Source of the DNA: an uncultured Chlorobiaceae bacterium
Lineage (GTDB): Bacteria; Bacteroidota; Chlorobiia; Chlorobiales; Chlorobiaceae
Direction: 5' to 3'
Assembly: GCA_903940125.1 (NCBI GenBank)
Contig: CAJAJL010000029.1
Coordinates: 1 to 46,912, forward strand
Length of the DNA stretch: 46,912 nt
Part shown: positions 1 through 8,499 of the stretch, one piece after another
Layout of the letters: each line of letters starts with the position of its first letter
Numbering within the stretch: the stretch's first letter is position 1
Notes under the pieces: model-generated
Told to the model about the DNA's origin: nothing
The model's input: the letters and a program-made list of their open reading frames with translations, nothing else
Databases searched by the model: none
Position numbers and translations under genes: made by a program

Positions 1-376
1 CAGCGCTGTAATTGTATTGAGCGGCCTTGACTGCTTCTGTATTACTGGCGATCTGGTTTGACGTTTTGTGTCCATCAAAAAGAAGCTGCTGTGCCGACAA
101 CGAATAGGAGAGTGCAGACGATGATCCAATTCCTTTTCCAATGGATCCGTTTTCTGAAGAGTTCACGCCGAAACTGAGCTGAGGCAGAAGCGCTCCTTTC
201 GTGATGCGTTTATCGGCTTCGGCCTGCTGCAGAACAGCAAGAGCCGAATAGAGGTCGGGATGCGCCTTCATACTCTCACTGACGCACTGTTCCCAGCTCA
301 CACTCTCTTCAGCATGCAGTGGTGAGAATGCGATGAGAAAAGCCAACACCACAAACAGATTGATTTTTCCCCTCAT
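1..376 (-). CDS. TolC-family outer-membrane efflux protein, N-terminal part
   Basis: The reverse strand reads open from an ATG at 376 to the window edge, about 125 residues. The N-terminus is a clear signal peptide: basic MRGK, a hydrophobic stretch, and a likely cleavage after the HA of SPLHA, before EESVSWEQ. The mature start (WEQCVSESMKAHPDL, then QQAEADKRITKGALLPQLSF) is the usual opening of TolC/outer-membrane efflux proteins, in which helices alternate with the 'LLPQLSF' segment. An AAAGGA-like ribosome-binding site lies just upstream. The family forms the trimeric outer-membrane channel of tripartite exporters. The rest of the gene and any partner pump lie outside the window. It is divergent from the importer operon that follows and probably not part of it. 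Confidence 0.8.
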   Translation of the reverse strand, partial: MRGKINLFVVLAFLIAFSPLHAEESVSWEQCVSESMKAHPDLYSALAVLQQAEADKRITKGALLPQLSFGVNSSENGSIGKGIGSSSALSYSLSAQQLLFDGHKTSNQIASNTEAVKAAQYNYSA

Positions 377-402
377 ACCAGAACAGTCCTTTCGCTTTGT
401 GT

Positions 403-418
403 CATTATCATTATCATC
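403..418 (-). promoter_or_regulatory. Fur-box-like direct repeat upstream of the TolC-type gene
   Basis: On the minus strand the sequence reads GATGATAATGATAATG, with two tandem GATAAT hexamers about 30 nt upstream of the TolC-type start. Fur boxes are built from NAT(A/T)AT hexamers, and the canonical site has three. The third hexamer is poor here, so this is a suggestion only. Confidence 0.3.
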
Positions 419-609
419 CCCGCCTTCCCAACTTCGACGACATTATCGCTGATTCCTTGCAACTAATATTTTAATTATTTAGAAATACAGTAATTATCAT
501 AGTTATAAAAGGAGAAGCACTTAAAATTAACGACAGATCACTTTTGATTTTCTCTTATAGACTTAAAAGATTGCTAATAAAGAGAAATATATGCATGATT
601 TACAAGCAA

Positions 610-640
610 ATACCATAAAAATACCATAAATGCGGTATAC
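610..640. repeat. ATACCATAAA direct repeats plus inverted GCGGTATAC, candidate operator
   Basis: ATACCATAAA occurs at 610-619 and again at 621-630, followed by GCGGTATAC at 632-640. ATACCATAAA is the reverse complement of TTTATGGTAT, the left part of the conserved box at 739-774. GCGGTATAC matches the same part of the box at 15755-15790. The cluster lies between the divergent TolC-type gene and the importer operon and may be additional half-sites for the same regulator. Confidence 0.4.
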
Positions 641-738
641 TTATTTCTGTGAGTTGTTATTAATTAAAAGGGAAGTAAGCTGCTTGAAAATGGTGAAATA
701 GTATGTAAGATTTTCAATGACAGGAGGTGGGTAACATA

Positions 739-774
739 TTTATGGTATATAATATGCCGTTTAAAAGGGATTTG
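739..774 (+). promoter_or_regulatory. Conserved 36-bp upstream box, copy 1
   Basis: This is the first of three 36-bp boxes (also 10358-10393 and 15755-15790). It differs from copy 2 at 5 of 36 positions. The left half is TTTATGGTATATAATAT. The right half, in its best form, is the palindrome ATCCCGTTTAAACGGGAT, and this copy is imperfect (GCCGTTTAAAAGGGAT). TATAAT at 748-753 could serve as a -10 element, but I see no good -35. Each copy sits about 250-280 nt upstream of a terminator hairpin and gene start, so a promoter/operator role is the best guess. Confidence 0.6.
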
Positions 775-994
775 TAGTATTCGCTTTATTGTTGATTTTA
801 GACCTATAAAATTACTGCTAAGTTTAAACTATGGATAATAGTTCTTGGTTTTGTTCGCAAACAAAGAAGAAATAACTGTTATGACTCCACATAATATATC
901 CAATAGCTCTTCTTGTTGTTGTCGCTTGCGAATAAGGTTAGGCATAAAATTAATCGTTCTGATGTAAGACTTATATAAAAAAAGTTTATAAAGG

Positions 995-1031
995 AGCCGA
1001 TTCATGTTTTCAGAGAATCGGCTTTTTGTTT
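995..1031 (+). terminator. Leader terminator hairpin, copy 1
   Basis: AGCCGATTC (995-1003) pairs perfectly with GAATCGGCT (1015-1023) around an 11-nt loop and is followed by TTTTGTTTT. This is a strong intrinsic terminator placed upstream of the operon it would silence. Confidence 0.65.
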
Positions 1032-1057
1032 TATGGAATAATAGAAGAAAATCCTGA
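1004..1057 (+). CDS. Possible 17-residue leader peptide overlapping the terminator
   Basis: AAGGAG at 991-996 is followed after 7 nt by an ATG that opens in the hairpin loop and encodes MFSENRLFVLWNNRRKS. The second leader has a 17-codon frame at exactly the corresponding place (10639-10692), and both share SE(N/D)RL. Leader 3 has no such frame. Part of the similarity follows from the conserved hairpin, so translation is unproven. Confidence 0.25.
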   Translation: MFSENRLFVLWNNRRKS

Positions 1058-1075
1058 ATACGGGGAAATATAATA

Positions 1076-1150
1076 ATGAGTCAAAGTGAGAATCAGTTAA
1101 AAAACCTGAAGCAAAGGAAAAGTCCTTTTTCCGAAGATAGCTGTGAGTAA
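1076..1150 (+). CDS. Possible 24-residue upstream ORF coupled to the ABC ATPase gene
   Basis: An ATG at 1076, with GGGGA about 9 nt upstream, opens a hydrophilic 24-codon frame beginning MSQSENQLKNLKQRK. Its TAA (1148-1150) ends 3 nt before the ATG at 1154. The ATPase gene has only a weak ribosome-binding site of its own, so reinitiation after this ORF is plausible. No homologue is recognised. Confidence 0.25.
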   Translation: MSQSENQLKNLKQRKSPFSEDSCE

Positions 1151-1153
1151 GAT

Positions 1154-2089
1154 ATGACGAACAATAATGTAATAGTAGCCTCTGAAAATGGCAGTGCTAA
1201 AAGAGTGTTACACTCAACACTACTCACTGCCGGAGTCGAAGAGTTGGATAATACGTTGAGTTTTCCGGTCGACCTTCAACAGCAGTTAAAATTGCAGGAT
1301 AATCGCCAAGTAAAGCTATCTATCAAAAATCTTGTCATCGGCTATCTCGATAAGCAGACAGGCCATACTATGGTTGCTGTTGATAAGGTGAACCTCGATG
1401 TCAGGGAAGGGGAGTTCGTAACAATCGTCGGCCTTTCAGGTTGTGGAAAATCGACATTTCTCAATGCTATTGCTGGCCTGGTTAAACACCAGTATGGCGA
1501 AATAAGGGTAAATGACCGGATTGTAAATGGACCGGGTACTGACAGGGCTATGGTGTTTCAGAAGGCATCCTTGCTTCCATGGAGAAAGGTTGGACGTAAT
1601 ATCACTTATGGACTGGAACTTGGAGGAATGAAGCCAGCCGAAGCAAAAGAAAAGGCGAGTTACTTCGTGAATTTGATTCGTCTAAACGGGTTTGAAAATC
1701 ATTATCCCTATCAATTGTCGGGAGGAATGCAGCAGCGAGTGAACCTTGCACGTGCATTGGCCTGTGATCCCGAAGTACTTCTGTTGGATGAGCCATTTGC
1801 TGCTCTTGATGCTATTACTCGCGAACTGATGCAGAACGAACTTTTGGAATTGTGCGAAAAGGTAGGCAAGACAGTTCTGATGGTCACTCATCAGATAGAT
1901 GAAGCGGTGCTTCTTTCGGACAGGGTTATCATTTTTGCAGCTCGTCCTGCTTATGTGTTGGCGGATATCACTATTCCTATTTCTCGTCCGCGTAAAGGTC
2001 ATATCAAGGATTCAGAAGAGTTTCGGAACCTGATGAGCCGGATTTGGTCAATCATTGAAGGTAATGCAAATATTGGAGGGGGGATATGA
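1154..2089 (+). CDS. NitT/TauT-type ABC importer, ATP-binding subunit
   Basis: This 311-residue ATPase energises uptake of a small anionic or otherwise unknown solute at the inner membrane. Visible motifs are Walker A GLSGCGKST (93-101), the Q-loop VFQ near 136 followed by LLPW, signature LSGGMQQR (188-195), Walker B VLLLDEP (208-214) and H-loop TH at 245-246. The LLPW after the Q-loop and the ARP segment near 263 are typical of the SsuB/TauB/NrtD group. An N-terminal extension of about 50 residues, rich in N, S and L, precedes the ABC domain and is longer than usual. The stop overlaps the permease start as ATGA, so the pair is translationally coupled. Substrate cannot be read from the sequence. 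Confidence 0.9.
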   Translation: MTNNNVIVASENGSAKRVLHSTLLTAGVEELDNTLSFPVDLQQQLKLQDNRQVKLSIKNLVIGYLDKQTGHTMVAVDKVNLDVREGEFVTIVGLSGCGKSTFLNAIAGLVKHQYGEIRVNDRIVNGPGTDRAMVFQKASLLPWRKVGRNITYGLELGGMKPAEAKEKASYFVNLIRLNGFENHYPYQLSGGMQQRVNLARALACDPEVLLLDEPFAALDAITRELMQNELLELCEKVGKTVLMVTHQIDEAVLLSDRVIIFAARPAYVLADITIPISRPRKGHIKDSEEFRNLMSRIWSIIEGNANIGGGI

Positions 2090-2895
2090 GAAAATTGACG
2101 GTTTTTCAAAAATCCAATACGGCGAAAAAGGAAAAAATTCTCAACCTGCTGCTGGGATCAAGTGTTATCACTCTGTTTTTGGTGAGTTGGGAACTTCTCT
2201 TTCAATTCAAAGTCGTTAATCCCCTGTTTATCAGTGCACCTTCACGTGTTGTACTTGCAGAGATCACAATTATCAAGGATGGTTCGCTTCTAACAAATTT
2301 ATCCGTAAGCGCTAAAGAATTTCTTCTTGGCTATGCTGCGGCAATTATTATCGGCTTTCCATTCGGGATTATGCTGGGTTGGTTCAAACTCATCAGAGGC
2401 TCGTTTGGCCCATTTATTGCAGCCCTGCAGGCAACACCCCGTATTGCTTTGATGCCACTGTTCATAATCTGGTTTGGGCTTGGTATTACCTCGAAGATAG
2501 TTGTAGTACTGATGAGTGCTATTTTTCCTCTGATTGTTAATCTTCGGGTGGCCATGACAACGATTGATTCCGACCTTATTCATGTTGCCCGGGCCTATGG
2601 AGCTTCCCGTTGGCAAATATTCAGGAGTATAGCTTTCCCGACATCATTACCCTTTCTGATGACCGGATTGCGTCTTGCTGCTGGTCGTGGTCTTCTGGGG
2701 GTAATTGTTGCAGAGGTGTTCGGGGGTGCTGAAGGTATTGGCTACATGATTCAGTATGCAGGTTCTACGTTCCAGACCGACAAAGTATTTGCTGGTGTGC
2801 TGGTCGTAGCAGTAACGGGAATAACGCTTGACTTTACGCTTGATCGGCTTGGACGCTATTTTGACAGATGGCGAGGCGAAGTAGCAGTGCATTGA
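2086..2895 (+). CDS. NitT/TauT-type ABC importer, permease subunit
   Basis: This 269-residue inner-membrane protein is of the SsuC/TauC type. Hydrophobic segments begin near residue 21 and recur through the C-terminus, consistent with about six helices. The cytoplasmic coupling loop is visible as VARAYGASRWQIF, then PTSLPFLMTGLRLAAGRG, followed by AEVFGGAEGIGYMI; both blocks are typical of the binding-protein-dependent permease family. The length matches the family. It overlaps the upstream ATPase by 4 nt and is followed 29 nt later by a lipoprotein SBP, giving a complete ATPase-permease-SBP importer. Confidence 0.9.
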   Translation: MRKLTVFQKSNTAKKEKILNLLLGSSVITLFLVSWELLFQFKVVNPLFISAPSRVVLAEITIIKDGSLLTNLSVSAKEFLLGYAAAIIIGFPFGIMLGWFKLIRGSFGPFIAALQATPRIALMPLFIIWFGLGITSKIVVVLMSAIFPLIVNLRVAMTTIDSDLIHVARAYGASRWQIFRSIAFPTSLPFLMTGLRLAAGRGLLGVIVAEVFGGAEGIGYMIQYAGSTFQTDKVFAGVLVVAVTGITLDFTLDRLGRYFDRWRGEVAVH

Positions 2896-2924
2896 AAAAT
2901 AAACAGATATAAACAACCATAATC

Positions 2925-3923
2925 ATGATGCTGAAAATAATGCCGACAGTTAACAGACTAAGTATCCTTCCGATACTCCTGGTTGCAGTGTTTGTAACAG
3001 GGTGTAACAGGAAAATTGAAAAAAAAACAGATCAGAATGTTAAGGTCTCAGCTGTTATTCGATTTGCAAATATTGGTGGAACGAATCTTCCTTTAAACCT
3101 TGGTTTAAAGGAAGGCTTTTTTGCAGAACAGGGGATTGATCTTAAGATTGTCAGTCTACCCAACGGTCCAGCTTGTGTTACAGCTGCAGCATCCGGTGAA
3201 GCTGACTTGGGTGTTGTGGGATCGCCTATTCTTGTAGGGATTTCCGCAGGAGTTCCTATTACTATTGTTGCGTCGCCACCACATGCCGGCGAAAATTTTG
3301 TCTTGATATCAAAACCCCAATACCAGAGTTTTGCGGAATTGAAAGGCAAGGCGGTTAGCCCTGGTAGTGTTGGAGGAGGTTCTAGTGATGCATTTCTGAT
3401 GATTGCCAAGGCTAAAGGGTTCAAAAGTTCAGATTTTCAGTTAGTGAACTCTGGTCAAAGTGCAAACTCTTTGGCTGCATTGCAGGCAGGGAGAATCGAG
3501 GCAACAATTGGTTCGGAAATTCTCGGTGCAAAAGCAGAACTGGAGGGTTTCGGAAAGATACTTGAGCGCGCTGAAAAATATTTCGGGCATTATCAGCACT
3601 CCTTCATCTTTGCTTCTAATCGGTTTATCAAGGAAAAACCGGATGCAGTGAGAGGGTTTCTTGTTGCCTATCGTAAGACGCTGGAGTATATCAAAGCGCA
3701 CCCGGATGAGGCGATTCAGTTTGCGGTGACCGAGTTGCAACAGGATGAGAAGCCCTATAGAAAGGTTTATGAAAAAGAAATTCCTACATGGGATACGAGT
3801 GGTAAGACTGATTTTGTTGGAACCGATAATGCCATTAAAATCCTCAAAGAACTGGGTGATATAGCTCCTGATGTTCAGATTACTGCCAAACAGATAGTTA
3901 ATGAGCAGTTCCTCACGAAGTAA
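2925..3923 (+). CDS. NitT/TauT-family substrate-binding lipoprotein
   Basis: This 332-residue protein carries a lipoprotein signal: a hydrophobic stretch ending VFVTGC, with Cys27 as the lipidation site, followed by a charged linker. The mature part has family features: an early LGLKEGFFAEQGIDLKIV segment, GEADLGVVG, a SVGGGSSDAF loop and a C-terminal NAIKILKELGD helix. It would capture the ligand outside the inner membrane for the permease just upstream. ATG codons occur at 2925, 2928 and 2940, and no strong ribosome-binding site decides between them. The last ~33 residues are homologous to a gene remnant at 21170-21271. The 3' end may overlap the exporter gene. Confidence 0.88.
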   Translation: MMLKIMPTVNRLSILPILLVAVFVTGCNRKIEKKTDQNVKVSAVIRFANIGGTNLPLNLGLKEGFFAEQGIDLKIVSLPNGPACVTAAASGEADLGVVGSPILVGISAGVPITIVASPPHAGENFVLISKPQYQSFAELKGKAVSPGSVGGGSSDAFLMIAKAKGFKSSDFQLVNSGQSANSLAALQAGRIEATIGSEILGAKAELEGFGKILERAEKYFGHYQHSFIFASNRFIKEKPDAVRGFLVAYRKTLEYIKAHPDEAIQFAVTELQQDEKPYRKVYEKEIPTWDTSGKTDFVGTDNAIKILKELGDIAPDVQITAKQIVNEQFLTK

Positions 3924-5814
3924 GACGATAAAAATTAAAGAGATGTCAGGATTACTGGTAGTTGGTTCATACATCAGGCGAAATTGGGTAGTCTATTCAG
4001 TTGGTATCAGTTTGGTTGCTGTTGGCAGTCTGGTTTCAGCACAGATCCCTCGTTTGTTGGGCCGTTTTACCGATAGCCTGCGGAACGGTACGTTAGGTGC
4101 GTCTGATATTTCCGGTTACGTATGGTTGATTGTCACGATAGGTGTGGCAAGGGTTTCCGCAGGGTGGTGTGGACGCATTCTGGTTCATCGCAAGGGACGC
4201 CAATTGACCTATCGTCTCCGAAAAGAATTGTTCGACAAATGGGTGACTCTTTCTCCCTCCTATTATCATCGTAACAGTGTAGGTGATATGATCTCCCATG
4301 CCTTGAGTGATGTTGAGGTTGTGCGCGAACTCGTTTCACAGGGAATAAATCAGGGAGCCAGCGGGTTTGCTATGCTGCTTGGTGTTATATGGCTTATGGC
4401 AGTACATGTGGATTGGCGTCTTACTCTCGCTGGTCTTGGACCACTTCTCTTTATTCCTCTTCTCGTTAAGTGGCTTGGGCCCCGTATCAGACTTCAATCT
4501 CAGCGTTCTCAGGAAGCACTTGGGGCTATGGCCCAGACTACAGAAGAGGTTATCGGTGGTATCCGTGCAGTCAAGGCTTTTGGTACTGAGCAGGTTGTTA
4601 TCTCTCGTTTTGAGAGCAGGGTTGACGCCATAGTCGAAGAAAAAATGCACTTGGTCCACCTCACTGCGCTATTTGGTTCTCTTGTTCCTCTCATGGTTAA
4701 TCTTGGTTTTATATTTGTTCTTGCTTATGGCGGTTATCTGGTGACAATGAAAGTGATCTCTCTCGGAGATTTCGTTGCATTCACTCTTTACATTGCGATG
4801 TTGCGTCAGCCGATGGAACAAATGGGCAACGTTCTTAACGTTGTTCAGCGATCGGGCGCCTCTTTGAACAGAATTGACCACCTGCTTCATGCTGTTCCTG
4901 AAGTGCTTGACAGAAAAGCTCTACTGCAGGATAATTCTCTTAAAGGGGCTCTTCAGGTTAAGGGGCTTAGCTTTTCTTATTCGGGCAGTAAGAGGGAAGT
5001 ATTGCACGACATATCCTTCTCTGTAAAGCCGGGGCAAACTCTTGGTATCATTGGCGTCATGGGAAGCGGCAAGTCTACGTTGGCAGACCTGCTTTTGAGG
5101 ATGTACGATCCTCCCGAGGGGACTGTTTTTATTGATGGAGTAGATATCCTGCAATATCCGCTTGCAATCCTGAGAAACGGCATCGCGTATGTCCCTCAGG
5201 ATGGATTTCTCTTTTCAACTACGGTGCTGGAAAATATTGCTTTTTCCGACGAATACCCTGATCGCCAGAAGGCTGAACGTTGTGCCAAAATAACAGCTGT
5301 TCATAAAAACATCATGGGGTTTCCCGATCAGTATGATACAGAAATTGGCGAACGTGGGGTTCGCCTCTCCGGCGGCCAGAAACAAAGGATAGCAATAGCC
5401 AGGATGATATATAAGGATGCACCTTTTCAGATTATGGATGACTCTTTGAGTGCTGTCGATACAAGTACGGAACGTCTGATTTTAAATAATCTTCGAGAAC
5501 TCTCAAAGTCGCATTCCGGCTCTCAGGAGTCATCACTCAAAGTAACTCTCATTATCTCCCATCGTTTGAGTGCTGTTCAGCATGCTGATGAAATAGTTGT
5601 GCTTGACGATGGGAAAATCGTTGAACGGGGCAATCATCTATCATTAATTGCCCAGGGTGGGATATATGCCGAACAATGGTTTATGCAGGCAGGTAAGAAC
5701 GAAGACGTTGACCTCGAAGCATCAACCTTTGAAGCAGGAAGGGATAGTTCTCAACCTGATTTGGATATTGAAATGGAAGCACTGGAAGCCGGTCGTCTGG
5801 AGGAGGCTTCATGA
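3901..5814 (+). CDS. Heterodimeric ABC exporter, subunit with degenerate ATP site
   Basis: This 637-residue half-transporter has an N-terminal six-helix ABC exporter domain (about 25-320) and a C-terminal ATPase domain. Walker A is GVMGSGKST near 388, the signature is canonical LSGGQKQR near 490, and the Walker B region reads DDSLSAVD near 513. The catalytic Glu is therefore Asp, as in the non-catalytic half of heterodimeric exporters such as TM287/288 or LmrCD. The partner is the next gene, overlapping as ATGA. A start at 3943 (MSGLLVV) would remove the 23-nt overlap with the SBP gene and is an alternative, although neither start has a good ribosome-binding site. An acidic tail of ~40 residues follows the ATPase domain. 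Substrate unknown. Confidence 0.88.
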   Translation: MSSSSRSKTIKIKEMSGLLVVGSYIRRNWVVYSVGISLVAVGSLVSAQIPRLLGRFTDSLRNGTLGASDISGYVWLIVTIGVARVSAGWCGRILVHRKGRQLTYRLRKELFDKWVTLSPSYYHRNSVGDMISHALSDVEVVRELVSQGINQGASGFAMLLGVIWLMAVHVDWRLTLAGLGPLLFIPLLVKWLGPRIRLQSQRSQEALGAMAQTTEEVIGGIRAVKAFGTEQVVISRFESRVDAIVEEKMHLVHLTALFGSLVPLMVNLGFIFVLAYGGYLVTMKVISLGDFVAFTLYIAMLRQPMEQMGNVLNVVQRSGASLNRIDHLLHAVPEVLDRKALLQDNSLKGALQVKGLSFSYSGSKREVLHDISFSVKPGQTLGIIGVMGSGKSTLADLLLRMYDPPEGTVFIDGVDILQYPLAILRNGIAYVPQDGFLFSTTVLENIAFSDEYPDRQKAERCAKITAVHKNIMGFPDQYDTEIGERGVRLSGGQKQRIAIARMIYKDAPFQIMDDSLSAVDTSTERLILNNLRELSKSHSGSQESSLKVTLIISHRLSAVQHADEIVVLDDGKIVERGNHLSLIAQGGIYAEQWFMQAGKNEDVDLEASTFEAGRDSSQPDLDIEMEALEAGRLEEAS

Positions 5815-7568
5815 CAGTACAATCATCAACACGCGGGGTGTTTGCGACTCTTTTCCCCTATATCAAGTCGCATCGAACAAAATTTGTTCTCGTGTTTGGC
5901 CTGGTGGTGACTGTTGTTGTCATTGATTTGCTCCAGCCCTTGCTGGTCAAGGAAGCCATAGATTCTTACGTGACGGTCTCAAAACCAGATTCAGGCGCAA
6001 TTGTGCGAATGGCCGCGCTCTATTTGGGGCTGGTGTTGATGGCTTTTGGTTTAACCTACTATCAGGATATAGTCTTGCAGCGCTTAGGTCTATCAATCGT
6101 GCGCTCTATCAGGATTGATCTCTTCAAGCATATTCAGCGCCTGGCTCTGCGTTACTTCGATCAAAACAGCGCCGGTCGTATCATGACGAATGTGGTCAGT
6201 GACACAGAAGCGCTCAATAACTTCTTTACCCAGTTTTTGGCCAATACGCTAAGGGGCGGATTTACTCTGGTGCTGATCATGTTTTTTATGCTGCGTCTCA
6301 ATGTGACGATAGCACTTAACTGTTTTCTGTTACTCCCACTGGTTATCGTTTTAGCAGTCTTTTTTCAGAGAAAAATCAGGGCGATAAACACCCAGGTCAG
6401 GCACCGTTTAGGGGTACTTATTGGATTTTTAGCAGAAAATCTTAGTGGGATGCCGATTGTTCAGATATTTCATCAGGAAGCAAAACAACAGAAGCGTCTC
6501 GATCTGCGCAATAAAGAACTGCTTCAATCAACCATTCTTGAAAATCAGTTCTTCTTGCTCTTTTTTAATCTAACCGAACTGTTTGGAGATCTTGCTATTG
6601 CAGCTCTTGTCTGGTATGGCGGACGAGGGGCACTTGGGGGATCAATCTCTTTTGGAGTCTTATATGCCTTCGTGGGCTACATTCGGCGCTTTTTTCAGCC
6701 AATCAACACTATTTCGCAACAGATGAATACGTTGCAGTCCTCCATCGTTGCTTCTGACCGTATTGCTCGTACCCTGCAGGAAGTGCCCGATATTCAAGAG
6801 CTTGTGGAAGCCAAAGCGCCGGTTATTTCTGGCCATATCAAGTTGGACGGGGCTTCATTGGCCTATCGCCCTGGGCACCCTGTTCTTCAAAACATTCACC
6901 TTACCATTCATCCGGGAGAGCGTGTTGGCTTTGTTGGGGCTACTGGAGCTGGGAAGACCTCCATCATGAATCTCGTTACAAGGTTTTATGATGTCACAGA
7001 AGGGTCGGTGGTTATTGATGGCAAGGATGTTCGTGAGTGGCCATTGGATGTGTTGAGGCAAACAGTTGGTATTGTTCAGCAGGACGTCACACTTTTTTCT
7101 GGCACTATTATCGATAATATCCGCTTCTTCCGGTCTGAGATTCCTGCTGAAAAAGTTAGGGAGGCCTGCAGGCTTGTGGGGGCTGAACCCTTTATTTTCA
7201 GACAGGATCGGGGATATGAAACGATTCTCTCTGAGCGGGGAAGCACACTTTCTGCTGGTGAGCGTCAACTGCTCTCTTTTGCTCGTGTCTTGATATTTGA
7301 TCCTCGCATTCTCATTCTTGATGAAGCAACAGCTTGTCTCGACTCCCGGACTGAAGAGGTTCTTCAGCGAGCCATCCATCGTGTATCAGCTGGCCGTACC
7401 TTGCTGGTCATTGCCCATCGTTTGTCCACTGTACAGCAGATGGATACGATTTGTGTCCTGGAACAGGGGCGAATTGTGGAGAGCGGTAATCATAGCGATT
7501 TGCTGAGGCGACAGGGCTATTATTGGCAACTGCACCGGGCAGGGTTACTGCAAGAGGAATTTGCCTGA
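5811..7568 (+). CDS. Heterodimeric ABC exporter, catalytic subunit
   Basis: This 585-residue half-transporter combines a six-helix membrane domain (about 20-310) with an ATPase domain. Walker A is GATGAGKTS near 376, Walker B ILILDEAT near 501 keeps the catalytic Glu, but the signature reads LSAGE near 481 instead of LSGGQ. That is the complement of the upstream subunit (canonical signature, Asp in Walker B), so one consensus and one degenerate ATP site form in the heterodimer. GGAGG precedes the ATG by 6 nt and the start overlaps the preceding stop. Such exporters move drugs, lipids or peptides outward; what this one carries is not evident. Confidence 0.9.
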   Translation: MTVQSSTRGVFATLFPYIKSHRTKFVLVFGLVVTVVVIDLLQPLLVKEAIDSYVTVSKPDSGAIVRMAALYLGLVLMAFGLTYYQDIVLQRLGLSIVRSIRIDLFKHIQRLALRYFDQNSAGRIMTNVVSDTEALNNFFTQFLANTLRGGFTLVLIMFFMLRLNVTIALNCFLLLPLVIVLAVFFQRKIRAINTQVRHRLGVLIGFLAENLSGMPIVQIFHQEAKQQKRLDLRNKELLQSTILENQFFLLFFNLTELFGDLAIAALVWYGGRGALGGSISFGVLYAFVGYIRRFFQPINTISQQMNTLQSSIVASDRIARTLQEVPDIQELVEAKAPVISGHIKLDGASLAYRPGHPVLQNIHLTIHPGERVGFVGATGAGKTSIMNLVTRFYDVTEGSVVIDGKDVREWPLDVLRQTVGIVQQDVTLFSGTIIDNIRFFRSEIPAEKVREACRLVGAEPFIFRQDRGYETILSERGSTLSAGERQLLSFARVLIFDPRILILDEATACLDSRTEEVLQRAIHRVSAGRTLLVIAHRLSTVQQMDTICVLEQGRIVESGNHSDLLRRQGYYWQLHRAGLLQEEFA

Positions 7569-7624
7569 ATTGAGCTTGTGAAGGTCAAATGAATACAGAA
7601 ACAAAGCACAGCAAGGAGATGGTT

Positions 7625-8461
7625 ATGGACATAATAATAGCTGAAAAGGTCAATAAGAAGTTTAAGCTCAAGCAAGGCCAGAATATTAATAATAATGGTG
7701 TTGCCTCCAATCAGATAGAAGTACTGAACGGCTTTGATCTGAAAATTAAAAAAGGTGAATTTCTGGTGTTGGTAGGGCCGAGTGGCAGCGGAAAATCTGT
7801 CTTTCTTGATTTGGTTGGAGGCTTGAGTACTCCGACTGGTGGTGTTGTATATCTGGATGACAAACCGGTGGAAGCGCCAAGTTCTAAAACAGCGTATGTC
7901 TTTCAGCAGTATGCACTTTTTCCCTGGAGAACGGCTCTGTCGAATATTGAATTTGGACTTGAATCGCGGGGAGTTCTAAAAGAAGAGCGGGTTAAAATTG
8001 CCCGAGAGCTGCTATCCCTGTTTGGGTTATCTGATTTTGAAGATCGATTTCCCTACCAGCTTTCCGGAGGTATGCAGCAAAGGGTTGCCATAGCTCGGGC
8101 GCTTGCAACAAAACCGGAGGTGTTATTGATGGACGAGCCGTTTGCAGCTCTTGATGCTCAGACGCGAGAAATTCTTCAGAACGAACTGATCAGGATCTGG
8201 GAGGGTACCGAGACTACAGTAATCTTTGTAACTCACAGTATTGACGAAGCTGTCTTTCTTGCTGATCGAGTCGCGGTTGTTACAGCCCGTCCTGGACGGA
8301 TTAAAGAAATAATAGAGATTGATCTGCCAAGACCAAGAAACGGAGAGTTGCGATCAAGCAATGAATTTGCTGCTAATCGTCATAAAGTATGGGGCGCACT
8401 CAAGACTGAAGTAAATAAAGCTCAGCAGGATTGGAAGCTTGCTCCGCAGTTTAGTGAGTAG
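7625..8461 (+). CDS. Second NitT/TauT-type ABC importer ATPase
   Basis: The ATPase shows Walker A GPSGSGKSV, the Q-loop VFQQYALFPWRT, signature LSGGMQQR, Walker B VLLMDEPF and H-loop VTHS, ending with the TARPGRIKEI...LPRPR segment usual for the SsuB/TauB/NrtD group. The frame is open from an ATG at 7589, but AAGGAG at 7613-7618 sits 6 nt before an ATG at 7625, so I choose the shorter 278-residue form. Its permease follows at 8500. No SBP gene accompanies this pair, so it may share the lipoprotein at 2925 or use one encoded elsewhere in the window. Confidence 0.88.
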   Translation: MDIIIAEKVNKKFKLKQGQNINNNGVASNQIEVLNGFDLKIKKGEFLVLVGPSGSGKSVFLDLVGGLSTPTGGVVYLDDKPVEAPSSKTAYVFQQYALFPWRTALSNIEFGLESRGVLKEERVKIARELLSLFGLSDFEDRFPYQLSGGMQQRVAIARALATKPEVLLMDEPFAALDAQTREILQNELIRIWEGTETTVIFVTHSIDEAVFLADRVAVVTARPGRIKEIIEIDLPRPRNGELRSSNEFAANRHKVWGALKTEVNKAQQDWKLAPQFSE

Positions 8462-8499
8462 CGTTTAATAAAAACTAATAGAATCAAGGAGACTTTTAT

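Larger units (their letters stand above)
775..1075 (+). promoter_or_regulatory. Attenuator-type leader of the first importer operon
   Basis: This AT-rich stretch has no long gene. It contains TTGTTGTTGTCG at 913-924, then a terminator-like hairpin at 995-1031 that starts 82 nt further on, and then the first gene. The same order and spacing occur in two other leaders (10394-10728 and 15791-16107). A transcribed leader ending in an intrinsic terminator in front of the operon suggests attenuation or a riboswitch. No known riboswitch class was recognised. Confidence 0.5.

Noticed and set aside
3441-3974. A 177-codon minus-strand frame opposite the first SBP
   Set aside because: The plus strand here encodes a clear SBP with homologues in the window, and the minus translation has no recognisable domain or ribosome-binding site.
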